Below, in pieces: positions 34,967-43,261 of a DNA stretch of 44,840 nt. The stretch covers positions 1 through 44,840 of the forward strand of contig JASJDW010000006.1 in assembly GCA_030064955.1 (NCBI GenBank), given 5' to 3'. Every line of letters begins with the position of its first letter. The stretch's first letter is position 1. A program made the translations under genes and the position numbers. A model generated the notes under the pieces. That model saw only the letters and a program-made list of their open reading frames with translations. It did no database searches and was not told the DNA's origin. The DNA is from Crocosphaera sp. (GTDB taxonomy: Bacteria; Cyanobacteriota; Cyanobacteriia; Cyanobacteriales; Microcystaceae).

Positions 34967-35287
34967 TCATTTTAAAACTGATGTAATAATAACGGTAATG
35001 GTAGCACTTGCGATCAGAGTAAATGCAAGTTGAACAACCCACTGTGTTGCTTGTCTATAGTCAGAAAAACGTTCATCAAATCGCTTCATTTCTGATGATA
35101 GGTTTTCAACATCTGATGATAGATTTTCAACATCTGATGATAGATTTTCAACATCTGATGATAGGTGTTCAACATCTGATGATAAGTGTTCAACGTCTGA
35201 TGTCAACTTCTCAACATGACCTGTGAGTTTATCCAATTTTTGGATAACATCGGTTAAAGTGGGTTCTGGGTTTGGTGTTGTGGTCAT
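34967..35287 (-). CDS. Coiled-coil membrane-tail protein with heptad repeats
   Basis: A 106-residue protein. Residues ~25-70 are six or so heptads of the type Val-Glu-x-Leu-Ser-Ser-Asp, a regular coiled coil encoded by 21-bp direct repeats. Residues ~82-104 form one transmembrane helix at the C terminus, so it is a tail-anchored coiled-coil protein. It lies at the edge of the ParAB-like island but on the far side of a 112-bp gap. Proteins of this design occur widely in cyanobacteria with unknown function. The heptad number probably varies between strains through repeat slippage. Confidence 0.72.
   Translation of the reverse strand: MTTTPNPEPTLTDVIQKLDKLTGHVEKLTSDVEHLSSDVEHLSSDVENLSSDVENLSSDVENLSSEMKRFDERFSDYRQATQWVVQLAFTLIASATITVIITSVLK
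35091..35216 (-). repeat. 21-bp in-frame tandem repeat
   Basis: Six units of 21 bp based on TCTGATGATAGATTTTCAACA on the plus strand (35091-35216). The first five differ at a few bases and the sixth is more diverged. The period is seven codons, so each unit adds one coiled-coil heptad. Confidence 0.9.
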
Positions 35288-35399
35288 TATTTTTTCTACT
35301 CTTAAAATTTTCTTCTTCCTTTTTTATTATATGGCAAAATTTAGGGACATAATAGATTATATCCCTGTTGTTATTAATTGATTTAATCAGTATCTAATC

Positions 35400-36122
35400 T
35401 TATTGATTAGAAAAGTGATCAATAATTGTAATCATTCTTTTCTCTGCTAAACCGTTTACTCGACTAACTACATCACTACAAGACTTAAAAATTCCATTTT
35501 TTTCTCGTTCATTGATAATTTTTTCAGGAATATTTTTGGGTACTTTAATGCGACTTAAATGAGATGTAAGCGTTGATAAATTAAAGGTATTAAGTGCTTC
35601 TAAAAAATCAATAGGTTTAGGAAGACGTTCTTTGATTTCTGTTAGTTGCTTGTTTAGTGTTTCAATTTCACTTTTATAATTATCTTGTACCTCTTTAAGC
35701 TGTCTTTCAAACCTCGCTTCAATATTATTTAAACGAGATTCTATATTTAAGATTTTTTGATCAGAATTACGGGTTAATGTTGGTTCCGTAGATACTATTG
35801 TACTTTTTCTTTTGAGTTCATTTAAAAATTCTAATTGCTTAGATAAAGATTTTTGTTTTTCATTTTCGATGATAAATGCACCAATCATCTCACCTCTTAA
35901 TAAATCCATTTCTCTTGCTTTAGAAGCTGCATAATATTCAAAATGTCCATCAACAACTTCATAAGAATTAAAACTTTTTGGATTTAATACTAAAGGTTTT
36001 ACAGTCCCCTCAGCTTCTAAGATTAACTGAGCATATTTTTCTAAATCGTCTTCAGAAAACTCTGAACGTGCAATACTAGATTGGATTTGTATAACTGGAA
36101 CAAATGATAAATTTAATAACAT
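35400..36122 (-). CDS. ParB-fold protein with C-terminal helix-hairpin-helix domain
   Basis: A 240-residue protein of the second gene in the ParA-like operon. Residues ~1-95 look like a ParB/Srx N-terminal domain: Val-Lys-Pro-Leu-Val-Leu-Asn-Pro, then Tyr-Glu-Val-Val-Asp-Gly-His-Phe-Glu-Tyr-Tyr-Ala-Ala. That is the ParB GxxR-like box with Phe-Glu in place of the Arg-Arg pair. Residues ~115-165 are coiled coil. Residues ~170-240 resemble a helix-hairpin-helix DNA-binding domain: Ile-Pro-Glu-Lys-Ile-Ile-Asn-Glu-Arg-Glu-Lys-Asn-Gly-Ile-Phe, then Val-Ser-Arg-Val-Asn-Gly-Leu. The classical ParB HTH and parS-binding region is absent. Its ATG follows the ParA stop by one base, implying translational coupling. 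Confidence 0.75.
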   Translation of the reverse strand: MLLNLSFVPVIQIQSSIARSEFSEDDLEKYAQLILEAEGTVKPLVLNPKSFNSYEVVDGHFEYYAASKAREMDLLRGEMIGAFIIENEKQKSLSKQLEFLNELKRKSTIVSTEPTLTRNSDQKILNIESRLNNIEARFERQLKEVQDNYKSEIETLNKQLTEIKERLPKPIDFLEALNTFNLSTLTSHLSRIKVPKNIPEKIINEREKNGIFKSCSDVVSRVNGLAEKRMITIIDHFSNQ

Positions 36123-36123
36123 T

Positions 36124-37497
36124 TTATGCTCCTATTTTTTCTAAAATTTCTATTGCGAGAACTTCAAATTCTTGTGCTGATATACTGTCAGGTTTATAAT
36201 CAAGTACAGATTGAGGATCAGGAATTTGTAAATCATGAATTTGTAAATCATGAATTTTCTGAGACTTATCTAAACATTTTGCCAAATCTTCTCGTTGATA
36301 AATGACCGTATCTAATATAGGGAGATCATAGCGATTAATAACAGATTTTCTCTGTTTTGGCAATATAAATTTAACAAACTGTGCATAGGTGGGAATTTTA
36401 CTAGCTAGTACACCCAAAACTTCAAGGGGTTGTTTATTTTGAGGCTTTCGAGCAATATTTACTTGGTTAATAAATTCTTTTACATTTAATAATCCCTGAT
36501 TAGCAAAAGGTTTTAAATCTGAAGGAATAATGATATAATCAGAGCTAAATAATGCAATAAAAGCGAATAGATTTAATGATGGTGGAGTATCAATGATAAC
36601 GATATCATAATTTTCTTTTTCATTCCTAATTTTTTCGTCTAATACTGTGGGAGTAATTCGTATATTATTCAATTCTGATTCTGTTTTCATCAAATTAATA
36701 TGAGACGGAACTACATCTATTTCGGGATTGGTGAAGTTAGATTTAACAGCAACTTTAGAAATTGGATAAGATTCATAAAACCTCAACAAATGATATACGT
36801 AACAATCTTTTATTTGATCTGACAACTCATCAGTAAATTTAACTAAACCAGTGGCAAAAGTTGTATTAGCTTGACTATCTAAATCAATGACTAAAACTCG
36901 TTTTCCTTTCTTACTAAAAGCAGCAGCCAAATTAACAACAGTGGTTGTTTTGCCAACACCACCTTTATTATGATAAACAGCAATAACTTTCATGGGTAAT
37001 TGTTTTGACTCCTTAGTAGATGATTGAGAAACTTGGGTAACAGAAAGAGATTGAAAAGTAGAGAATTTTTCGCTTAAACTCTCTTTACCAATCAAAGCAT
37101 TAATCTTGCTAATATTATTGGCAATGTTTTCTCCTTGACAGCAAAAGACAAATTTTAATTTATTCTTATCTTGTTGATAAATTCGGAATTCTTTGCCATT
37201 GGTTAACACCCCATAAAAACTTTTAATTTTCATCAAATAATGTCCTAAACGACGCACATGATGATCTAAATTTTCTTGAGGATGTTTCGCTTCAATAACA
37301 ACACAAGAAGAAAAATTCTTCATTTTTTTAACAGCAACTGTTAAAAAATCTAAGCGAATATTGCCATAGATAACTTCTTGGTGCCAATTATCAGGAGAAT
37401 AACCTAATTTTGGGAGTAAATATTGAACAATTAGCTTACTCTCTACTTCCCTTTCATTACGACAGGATCTAGGATAGAATTGCAATGGATTATTCAC
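36124..37497 (-). CDS. PD-(D/E)XK nuclease-like domain fused to a ParA ATPase
   Basis: A 457-residue two-domain protein. Residues 1-135 resemble the N-terminal nuclease domain of type I restriction R subunits. Glu19 lies in the first helix, Asp50 in Ile-Arg-Leu-Asp-Phe and Glu69-Ala-Lys71 in Val-Ile-Glu-Ala-Lys-His. A Leu-Thr-Asn-Gly-Lys-Glu-Phe-Arg-Ile-Tyr strand follows, so the full E...D...ExK set is present. After a Ser/Gln linker, Met169 begins a complete ParA: deviant Walker A Lys178-Gly-Gly-Val-Gly-Lys183-Thr-Thr, Walker A' Asp-Leu-Asp-Ser-Gln-Ala-Asn, and Walker B Ile-Ile-Asp-Thr-Pro-Pro-Ser. GTG start. It is coupled to the ParB-HhH gene. No other partition gene or replication origin is near. 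I know no characterised protein of this build; DNA cleavage tied to ATP-driven DNA positioning is inference. Confidence 0.8.
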   Translation of the reverse strand: MNNPLQFYPRSCRNEREVESKLIVQYLLPKLGYSPDNWHQEVIYGNIRLDFLTVAVKKMKNFSSCVVIEAKHPQENLDHHVRRLGHYLMKIKSFYGVLTNGKEFRIYQQDKNKLKFVFCCQGENIANNISKINALIGKESLSEKFSTFQSLSVTQVSQSSTKESKQLPMKVIAVYHNKGGVGKTTTVVNLAAAFSKKGKRVLVIDLDSQANTTFATGLVKFTDELSDQIKDCYVYHLLRFYESYPISKVAVKSNFTNPEIDVVPSHINLMKTESELNNIRITPTVLDEKIRNEKENYDIVIIDTPPSLNLFAFIALFSSDYIIIPSDLKPFANQGLLNVKEFINQVNIARKPQNKQPLEVLGVLASKIPTYAQFVKFILPKQRKSVINRYDLPILDTVIYQREDLAKCLDKSQKIHDLQIHDLQIPDPQSVLDYKPDSISAQEFEVLAIEILEKIGA

Positions 37498-37744
37498 TCA
37501 ATAATAAAAAATAGAGGATTAAATTAAACAAAATTAGGGCGAGGAACAATAGGTTAACGTACAATTAACCAAGATAAAATATCTCACAATTCTTATTATC
37601 TCTAAGTATACACTGAATAAGAAACAGTACAATTGCTTAAATTTTTAATTCCATATTTATTGAGCATTAGTAACTTAAGTAAGATTACTGACTCAAATGC
37701 AACAATAATTTAATATTATATTTTTACATCTTTTTTAGGACATA

Positions 37745-38116
37745 CTAAAGATTATTGACGGCAAAATTTAACATATCTTCAGCCTGTTTAATAACTTGAT
37801 TTGCGTCTTCGCAACTAATCTGAATATCTAAATTATAGTCAGCACCAATGCGAAGTTTTTCTGCTTCAATGAGATAACGATGATAAATTTTGGGGACTCT
37901 TTCAGGTTTGGCAAAATATTGTCCAAATGCTGCAATCACACCTGAATGTTTGCTATAAGATAAGTTATCACCTTCTAAAAAAGCAGAAGCAAGATAAAAC
38001 ATAGTATAGTAAGCTCTTGAAACAGCAAACTCTGGGTATCCTGTTTGATTGATTTGTTTAGCAACAATTAAACTTTTTTGAGCTTTTTGTAATAGTTTTT
38101 TTTGAACTTCATTCAC
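37745..38116 (-). CDS. HEPN-domain toxin, HepT-like
   Basis: A 123-residue all-helical HEPN protein. Ala-Val-Ser-Arg-Ala-Tyr-Tyr-Thr-Met-Phe-Tyr near 31-41 is the common HEPN helix. Arg73-x5-His79-x-Tyr81 is one residue longer than the RX4HXY RNase motif of HepT, whose tyrosine is AMPylated by its MntA partner. HEPN toxins are RNases that stop translation. GTG start at 38116 overlaps the stop of the upstream nucleotidyltransferase gene by four bases (GTGA), so the pair is translationally coupled. It may act as toxin with that protein as antidote. Confidence 0.82.
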   Translation of the reverse strand: MNEVQKKLLQKAQKSLIVAKQINQTGYPEFAVSRAYYTMFYLASAFLEGDNLSYSKHSGVIAAFGQYFAKPERVPKIYHRYLIEAEKLRIGADYNLDIQISCEDANQVIKQAEDMLNFAVNNL

Positions 38117-38541
38117 AATTTAATTCCCTCGTTTCTGATATTGCGATAAAAAGCACTGTTTTCCTTTTCCCATTGTTCAACTGTTGTAAAACAGCAACTA
38201 ATTAGTGTATTAGTTTCCAAAGATAAATTACTTATAAATTTACTAATTTTTTTTATTTCTTGATAATAATTAAAGTCCGTTTTTAAGACAATTAAAATAT
38301 CGATATCTGAATCTTTTTTCGCTTCTTTTCTGGCTTGTGAACCAAATAAGATAACATCTTCTAATTCATTTCCATAGAGATAATTTAGATAATTATTTAT
38401 CTGACTTAAAATTTCTTGTAGTTTACTTGGTAATAAAGTTTTAGATTTAATCACTTGTTCACTTATAAAAATAGGTTTCTTTAAAAAAGCCGTTAATGAG
38501 TAGATTGATTTTCTTAGCTGGCTAAACTTATTATATAGCAT
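38113..38541 (-). CDS. MNT-family nucleotidyltransferase antitoxin, MntA-like
   Basis: A minimal nucleotidyltransferase. The catalytic motif is Gly-Ser followed by ten residues and Asp-Ile-Asp (GSX10DXD, exactly as in MntA antitoxins), from Phe-Gly-Ser-Gln-Ala-Arg to Asp-Ser-Asp-Ile-Asp-Ile-Leu. It would add AMP or another nucleotide to its HEPN partner. The ORF can start at ATG 38541 (142 residues), but that codon lies at the outer end of an interspersed repeat and its first ~30 residues are not family-like. A GTG at 38454 gives a more usual 113 residues. Gene order is antitoxin first, with a four-base overlap. Confidence 0.82.
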   Translation of the reverse strand: MLYNKFSQLRKSIYSLTAFLKKPIFISEQVIKSKTLLPSKLQEILSQINNYLNYLYGNELEDVILFGSQARKEAKKDSDIDILIVLKTDFNYYQEIKKISKFISNLSLETNTLISCCFTTVEQWEKENSAFYRNIRNEGIKL

Positions 38542-38647
38542 TTCCTGGACTCATAAGGTACACCGAATATTCAACTTCTTAACTCCTGCCCTCCTAATTC
38601 CTAAAACTAGAAGAGTTTGTACCTCACAAGTATGGTAACTGCTATAG
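38533..38647 (+). repeat. Interspersed repeat family, copy 3
   Basis: The compact copy (about 115 bp): TATATAGCA-TTTCCTGGACTCATAAGGTACACC ... AACTAGAAGAGTTTGTACCTCACAAGTATGGTAACTG-CTATAGC. Ends TATAGCA and TGCTATA give short imperfect inverted repeats, suggesting a small non-autonomous element. It abuts the 5' end of the MNT gene and is in the 5' region of ilvD. Confidence 0.7.
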
Positions 38648-38830
38648 CATTGCTTTTAATTGATAAAGTTTATAAATAAAAATGATGACTTTGTAGGAAC
38701 TTAATATTTTTAAGCCCCTATCTATTTAAAATCTTTCTCAAATGTAAAATTTTTGTTATCTTTTCATCTTCATAAGGCTAATAACCAACGACAATAGAAA
38801 TATTGCCAGATCCACAAGGAGAACGCTACA

Positions 38831-40516
38831 ATGTCTGAGAATGCAAGAAGTCGTGTTGTAACCCAAGGAAGTCAACGAACTCCCAACCGTGCCATGTTGA
38901 GGGCTGTGGGCTTCACAGATGATGACTTTAATAAGCCTATGGTTGGGGTTGCTAATGGCTTCAGTACCATCACCCCTTGCAACATGGGGATTAATGACTT
39001 AGCTAAGCGCGCTGAAGCAGGAATTAAAAACGCCGGTGGTATGCCGCAAATGTTCGGAACCATCACAGTCAGTGACGGTATTTCTATGGGAACAGAAGGG
39101 ATGAAATATTCCCTAGTGTCACGGGATGTGATTGCTGACTCCATCGAAACTGCTTGTAATGGTCAAAGCATGGATGGAGTTTTAGCTATTGGTGGATGCG
39201 ATAAAAATATGCCAGGGGCGATGATCGCTATGGCAAGGATGAATATACCTGCTATTTTCGTCTATGGGGGAACCATTAAACCCGGTCACTACAAGGGAGA
39301 AGATTTAACGGTGGTTAGTGCCTTTGAAGCGGTGGGGCAACATAGTGCAGGTAGGATAGATGATAACACATTATTAGCCATTGAGCGCAACGCCTGTCCC
39401 GGTGCCGGTTCCTGTGGGGGAATGTTCACGGCAAATACCATGTCTTCTGCTTTTGAAGTGATGGGGATGAGTTTGCCTTACTCTTCTACCATGGCAGCAG
39501 AAGATGCAGAGAAAGCAGACAGTACGGAAAAGTCAGCGTTTGCCTTAGTTAATGCCATCCGTAACCAGATTTTACCCAGTCAAATTTTAACCCGAAAAGC
39601 TTTTGAAAATGCCATTTCTGTCATCATGGCAGTGGGGGGTTCTACCAATGCGGTATTACACCTTTTAGCCATAGCAAATACCATGGGTATTGAGTTAACA
39701 TTAGACGATTTTGAAACCATTCGTCAACGGGTTCCCGTATTATGTGATTTAAAACCATCGGGACGCTATGTTACTGTTAATTTGCATCAAGCCGGTGGCA
39801 TTCCTCAAGTGATGAAAATGTTATTAAATCATGGGTTATTACATGGGGATGCGTTAACCATTTCCGGTCAAACTATCGCCGAAACTTTAGCCGATGTACC
39901 TAATGAACCTCCTACTAATCAAGATGTGATTCGTCCTTGGAATAACCCTGTGTATAAAGAGGGACATTTAGCTATTTTAAAAGGTAATTTAGCTTCTGAA
40001 GGTTCAGTTGCCAAAATTAGTGGTGTTAAAAATCCTACAATTACTGGACCGGCAAGGGTTTTTGAGTCTGAAGAAGAATGTTTAGACGCTATCTTAGCCG
40101 GAAAAATTAACGCTGGTGATGTCATTATTGTTCGCTACGAGGGACCGAAAGGCGGCCCAGGAATGCGGGAAATGTTAGCACCAACTTCGGCAATTATTGG
40201 TGCCGGCTTAGGAGATTCTGTTGGCTTAATTACCGATGGTCGTTTCTCTGGAGGAACCTATGGTTTAGTGGTAGGTCATGTTGCCCCAGAAGCTTATGTA
40301 GGGGGAACTATTGCCTTAGTAAAAGAAGGGGATAGTATTACCATTGATGCCAAAGAAAAGTTATTACAATTAAACGTTTCTGAGGAAGAGTTAGCGCAAC
40401 GCAGGGAAAATTGGCAAGCCCCTGAACCCCGTTATAAAAGAGGAGTATTAGGTAAGTATGCAAAGCTAGTTTCTTCTAGTAGTTTAGGGGCAGTTACTGA
40501 CTTGAATTTGTTTTAA
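38831..40516 (+). CDS. ilvD: Dihydroxy-acid dehydratase
   Basis: IlvD, 561 residues, Fe-S dehydratase that converts dihydroxyacids to 2-oxoacids in valine and isoleucine synthesis, the step after IlvC. The cluster cysteines are in Gly-Gly-Cys-Asp-Lys-Asn-Met-Pro-Gly and [12 protein letters not shown]. The C-terminal barrel with Gly-Arg-Phe-Ser-Gly-Gly-Thr is intact. An AGGAG ribosome binding site lies 9 bp before the ATG. The repeat at 38533 is in its upstream region. Confidence 0.96.
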   Translation: MSENARSRVVTQGSQRTPNRAMLRAVGFTDDDFNKPMVGVANGFSTITPCNMGINDLAKRAEAGIKNAGGMPQMFGTITVSDGISMGTEGMKYSLVSRDVIADSIETACNGQSMDGVLAIGGCDKNMPGAMIAMARMNIPAIFVYGGTIKPGHYKGEDLTVVSAFEAVGQHSAGRIDDNTLLAIERNACPGAGSCGGMFTANTMSSAFEVMGMSLPYSSTMAAEDAEKADSTEKSAFALVNAIRNQILPSQILTRKAFENAISVIMAVGGSTNAVLHLLAIANTMGIELTLDDFETIRQRVPVLCDLKPSGRYVTVNLHQAGGIPQVMKMLLNHGLLHGDALTISGQTIAETLADVPNEPPTNQDVIRPWNNPVYKEGHLAILKGNLASEGSVAKISGVKNPTITGPARVFESEEECLDAILAGKINAGDVIIVRYEGPKGGPGMREMLAPTSAIIGAGLGDSVGLITDGRFSGGTYGLVVGHVAPEAYVGGTIALVKEGDSITIDAKEKLLQLNVSEEELAQRRENWQAPEPRYKRGVLGKYAKLVSSSSLGAVTDLNLF

Positions 40517-40521
40517 AGTTT

Positions 40522-40540
40522 GGGTGGGCTTTGCCCGCCC
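40522..40540 (+). terminator. Hairpin downstream of ilvD
   Basis: GGGTGGGC-TTT-GCCCGCCC, 8-bp stem with one G-T pair, starting 6 bp past the ilvD stop. It is followed by TACTTGTTTA rather than a run of T, so termination is likely but not ideal. It is shared by convergent ilvD and pyrD. Confidence 0.5.
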
Positions 40541-40565
40541 TACTTGTTTAGTTAATCATGATCTA

Positions 40566-41702
40566 TTAACCCTTAAAATCCAGCCCTACCGCTTCAGAAA
40601 TATGAGCTAATTTATACTGTTCTAAGCGATTAATTAATCCTTGATTGATGTGACGAATACACCAAGGTCCTTGATAAATCCAACCAGTATATAACTGTAA
40701 TAAACTTGCCCCTGCGGTGATTTTTTCCCAAGCATCTTCCGCCGTAAAAATACCACCAACGCCAATAATAGGTAACGTTCCTTGGGTTTGTTCATAAATA
40801 AAACGAATGACTTCCGTAGACCGTTGACGAACGGGTTGACCACTAATTCCTCCGGCTTCTTCTTCAATAGGATGACCTGTTTTTTCGAGGATTTTTGTCT
40901 TTAATCCTTCCCGTTTGATGGTGGTATTAGTAGCAATAATTCCAGCTAATTCGTAAGTTTTCGCTAACTTAATAATTAACTTAATGGCATCCCAATGTAA
41001 GTCAGGAGAAATCTTCACTAAAATAGGTTTTTTGTGTTGATTTACAGACTGTAATTCATCCAAAATAATATTAAGTTGTTCCCCTTCCTGTAGCGATCGC
41101 AGTCCGGGAGTATTAGGAGAACTGACATTGACCACAAAGTAATCTGCATCCGCCTCAAGATAACGAAAACTACCTACATAGTCCATTGCTGCTTGATCTA
41201 ACGGGGTGATTTTAGATTTACATAAATTAATGCCAATGGGAATTGGACGGGGTTGTCGTTGCCAAGTTTCTTGAAGGGTTTGGGCAACCCTTTGGGCCCC
41301 TTGATTATTCGCCCCTAAACGGTTTAAAGCCCCTTGATCCTGGGGTAAACGGAATAAACGCGGTTTTGGGTTCCCAGGTTGGGAATGAAGGGTTACAGCC
41401 CCAATTTCAGCCAATCCAAACCCCAAATGACCCCAGATACCAGCAGCCAAACCATCCTTATCACACCCTGCGGCCAATCCCACAGGAGTTTTAAAGGTTA
41501 ACCCCCATAAACTTTGTTGTAAACGAGTATCCTCAAAAGTAAAAGAACGATCCAAATTCCCTAATATCCACCTTCCCCAAACTGCATTACGGTTTTCATC
41601 CAGTGTGTGAAGGGTTTTTAGTAGTTGTTGATGGGCATTTTCAGGGTTATTTTTAGCTGCTGCTAGAACAAGGGGGTAAAAAGGTTGAGCAAAATTAAAC
41701 AT
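40566..41702 (-). CDS. pyrD: Dihydroorotate dehydrogenase (quinone), class 2
   Basis: Class 2 DHODH, 378 residues, membrane-associated flavoenzyme of pyrimidine synthesis that passes electrons to quinones. Features: N-terminal amphipathic extension, [11 protein letters not shown] near 68, the FMN site Asn-Arg-Leu-Gly-Ala-Asn-Asn, and [13 protein letters not shown], where the catalytic Ser lies. The C-terminal Gly-Val-Gly-Gly-Ile-Phe loop is also kept. I use ATG 41702 in place of the TTG at 41729. Convergent with ilvD. Confidence 0.93.
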   Translation of the reverse strand: MFNFAQPFYPLVLAAAKNNPENAHQQLLKTLHTLDENRNAVWGRWILGNLDRSFTFEDTRLQQSLWGLTFKTPVGLAAGCDKDGLAAGIWGHLGFGLAEIGAVTLHSQPGNPKPRLFRLPQDQGALNRLGANNQGAQRVAQTLQETWQRQPRPIPIGINLCKSKITPLDQAAMDYVGSFRYLEADADYFVVNVSSPNTPGLRSLQEGEQLNIILDELQSVNQHKKPILVKISPDLHWDAIKLIIKLAKTYELAGIIATNTTIKREGLKTKILEKTGHPIEEEAGGISGQPVRQRSTEVIRFIYEQTQGTLPIIGVGGIFTAEDAWEKITAGASLLQLYTGWIYQGPWCIRHINQGLINRLEQYKLAHISEAVGLDFKG

Positions 41703-41826
41703 TATATCTAGGTCAGGAGAAGAAACCAAGCATTAGCATAACCCTATATTCTTTCAAAAACTCTTAACTAGATATTAATTTATGACTAGCCTTTATCAAC
41801 TAATCCTGAGAATTGTTAATAATAGC

Positions 41827-42933
41827 CTAATTTATTTTCTGTTTTAATTGATTAAAATAGCTATAGTTTAAAACTTTTTCATATTGTAATCTACCGACGA
41901 TGATTCCAGGAGAAATTTTTAAGCGATTAGCAAAAGCAATAATATCGTCTTCAGTTCTCGAAAAGGATAATAAAAATTCTTGCCATTCAATAGGAGGGAT
42001 AAGAAAATTAGCAGCAAACTGATTCGCTTCTTGCTCTTTTTTCTGGCTATCTAGGTCTTGTTTTTTAAATTCGTTTGGTTCAAAAGTTTCAATAAATAAA
42101 TCCCGTTTACCATGTAAAAGAATATGACCTGCTTCATGGAAAAAATTAAACCAAAAATGATCATTAGTTTTATAACGTAAGCTTAATTGAATTAACGGTG
42201 TATGAGGATTTAACCAGTAAGCTGCACCAGTAACTTGTGTTTTTGGAAGTTGAGGCACTAACACAAAAGTTACTCCAGCCTCAGCACATAATGATTGCAT
42301 TTTAGATAGAAATATCTCAGGAGATTCTAAAGTTAATAATCTAATTTCTTGCAAAACGTCTTTAAATTTCTGAGAATCATAATCGTAACAATTAATTTTA
42401 ACTGCTTCGATTTGTCCTTTCTGCAACCAAGCGATTAATGCCCCATCATCACTATCAAGGGTTTCAGATTTTCTAAAATCTACCGATAACCTTTTTTCCC
42501 AAACATCTTGTAAGTTTTCAGGAGAAGCAACGGAAAAAAAATCAAGAATTTCTCTTAATTGTTCAACTTTATTATCAAAATCCCTAATCCAACGTAATTT
42601 AATCATTGCTTTATAGGGAATTTTTTTTAACCATATAACTTTTTCTTGAAGACGTTTATTTTCTTCCTGTCTAGCTAAATAATCTCGATAAAGCTGTTCC
42701 CTATTATTCCAAAAGTTCGCTGGAATTTTAAGCACTAACTCTAACTGTAATGCTGTTTCTGGAGTAATAGCAGCTTTACCTTTAATGATTTCATTAATGG
42801 TTTTTTTAGGTCGGCCCATTCGTTCAGCTAGTTCTGATTGGGTCATTCCTTGTTCTTCTAAAATTTCTTCGATGGTTTCTCCAGGAGGAGAAACATAGTC
42901 AGGTTTGTATTTATTGTCAATCAGATTACTCAT
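41827..42933 (-). CDS. HigA-type antitoxin fused to an ImmA/IrrE-like metallopeptidase
   Basis: A 368-residue fusion. Residues ~15-75 are an XRE helix-turn-helix of the HigA group: Gly-Glu-Thr-Ile-Glu-Glu-Ile-Leu-Glu, then Thr-Gln-Ser-Glu-Leu-Ala-Glu-Arg-Met-Gly-Arg-Pro and Ile-Ile-Lys-Gly. Residues ~225-350 are an ImmA/IrrE (DUF955) peptidase with the zinc motif His-Glu-Ala-Gly-His-Ile-Leu-Leu-His and a downstream Glu in Lys-Glu-Gln-Glu-Ala-Asn-Gln-Phe-Ala-Ala-Asn-Phe. The HTH would repress the operon and bind the toxin; the peptidase may cleave a regulator. GGAG lies about 10 bp before ATG 42933. It overlaps the toxin stop by eight bases. Confidence 0.85.
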   Translation of the reverse strand: MSNLIDNKYKPDYVSPPGETIEEILEEQGMTQSELAERMGRPKKTINEIIKGKAAITPETALQLELVLKIPANFWNNREQLYRDYLARQEENKRLQEKVIWLKKIPYKAMIKLRWIRDFDNKVEQLREILDFFSVASPENLQDVWEKRLSVDFRKSETLDSDDGALIAWLQKGQIEAVKINCYDYDSQKFKDVLQEIRLLTLESPEIFLSKMQSLCAEAGVTFVLVPQLPKTQVTGAAYWLNPHTPLIQLSLRYKTNDHFWFNFFHEAGHILLHGKRDLFIETFEPNEFKKQDLDSQKKEQEANQFAANFLIPPIEWQEFLLSFSRTEDDIIAFANRLKISPGIIVGRLQYEKVLNYSYFNQLKQKIN

Positions 42934-43261
42934 GGGTATTCTCCACACCAATAATTTTAATGGCTGTTACTTGTGTCCAATCAAGTCCCCCATCGGGTTT
43001 CTTTGGGACGGGATTATTAGCAGGTTCAAAAATTAATCGATAAGGATGGTCTAAATCTAAAGATAATTGACAACTACGATTATGGGTTAACTCGTGACAG
43101 CGTCCTGGAAGATTTCGCATATCTTCCAGGGTAGAAGCTGCGTGTAAGTCATCTAATCTTCGTCTAATGCGTTTAGCTCTATCCTTACCTTGTTTTTTGA
43201 TTAGGAGTTGTTGATTGTTGCATTGTTTTTCTAACTTGGCATTTTCAAAGACTATATTCAT
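42926..43261 (-). CDS. HigB/RelE-type toxin
   Basis: A 111-residue RelE-superfamily toxin of the HigB group. It shows Arg-Ala-Lys-Arg-Ile-Arg-Arg-Arg-Leu-Asp-Asp-Leu, Leu-Pro-Gly-Arg-Cys-His-Glu-Leu and Leu-Asp-Leu-Asp-His-Pro-Tyr-Arg-Leu-Ile-Phe-Glu. The Arg/His set at the C-terminal side fits a ribosome-dependent mRNA interferase. The toxin precedes the antitoxin, the usual higBA order, with an eight-base overlap that couples translation. A 419-bp upstream gap holds their promoter. Confidence 0.83.
   Translation of the reverse strand: MNIVFENAKLEKQCNNQQLLIKKQGKDRAKRIRRRLDDLHAASTLEDMRNLPGRCHELTHNRSCQLSLDLDHPYRLIFEPANNPVPKKPDGGLDWTQVTAIKIIGVENTHE

Noticed and set aside
35091-35216. Regular 21-bp repeats that might suggest a CRISPR array.
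   Set aside because: There are no spacers; the units are contiguous and in frame with a coiled-coil gene.
33091-38833. chlB and ilvD share the leader AGGAGAACGCTA just before their start codons.
   Set aside because: The first half is a ribosome binding site; the rest of the leaders differ, so a shared regulatory element is not supported.
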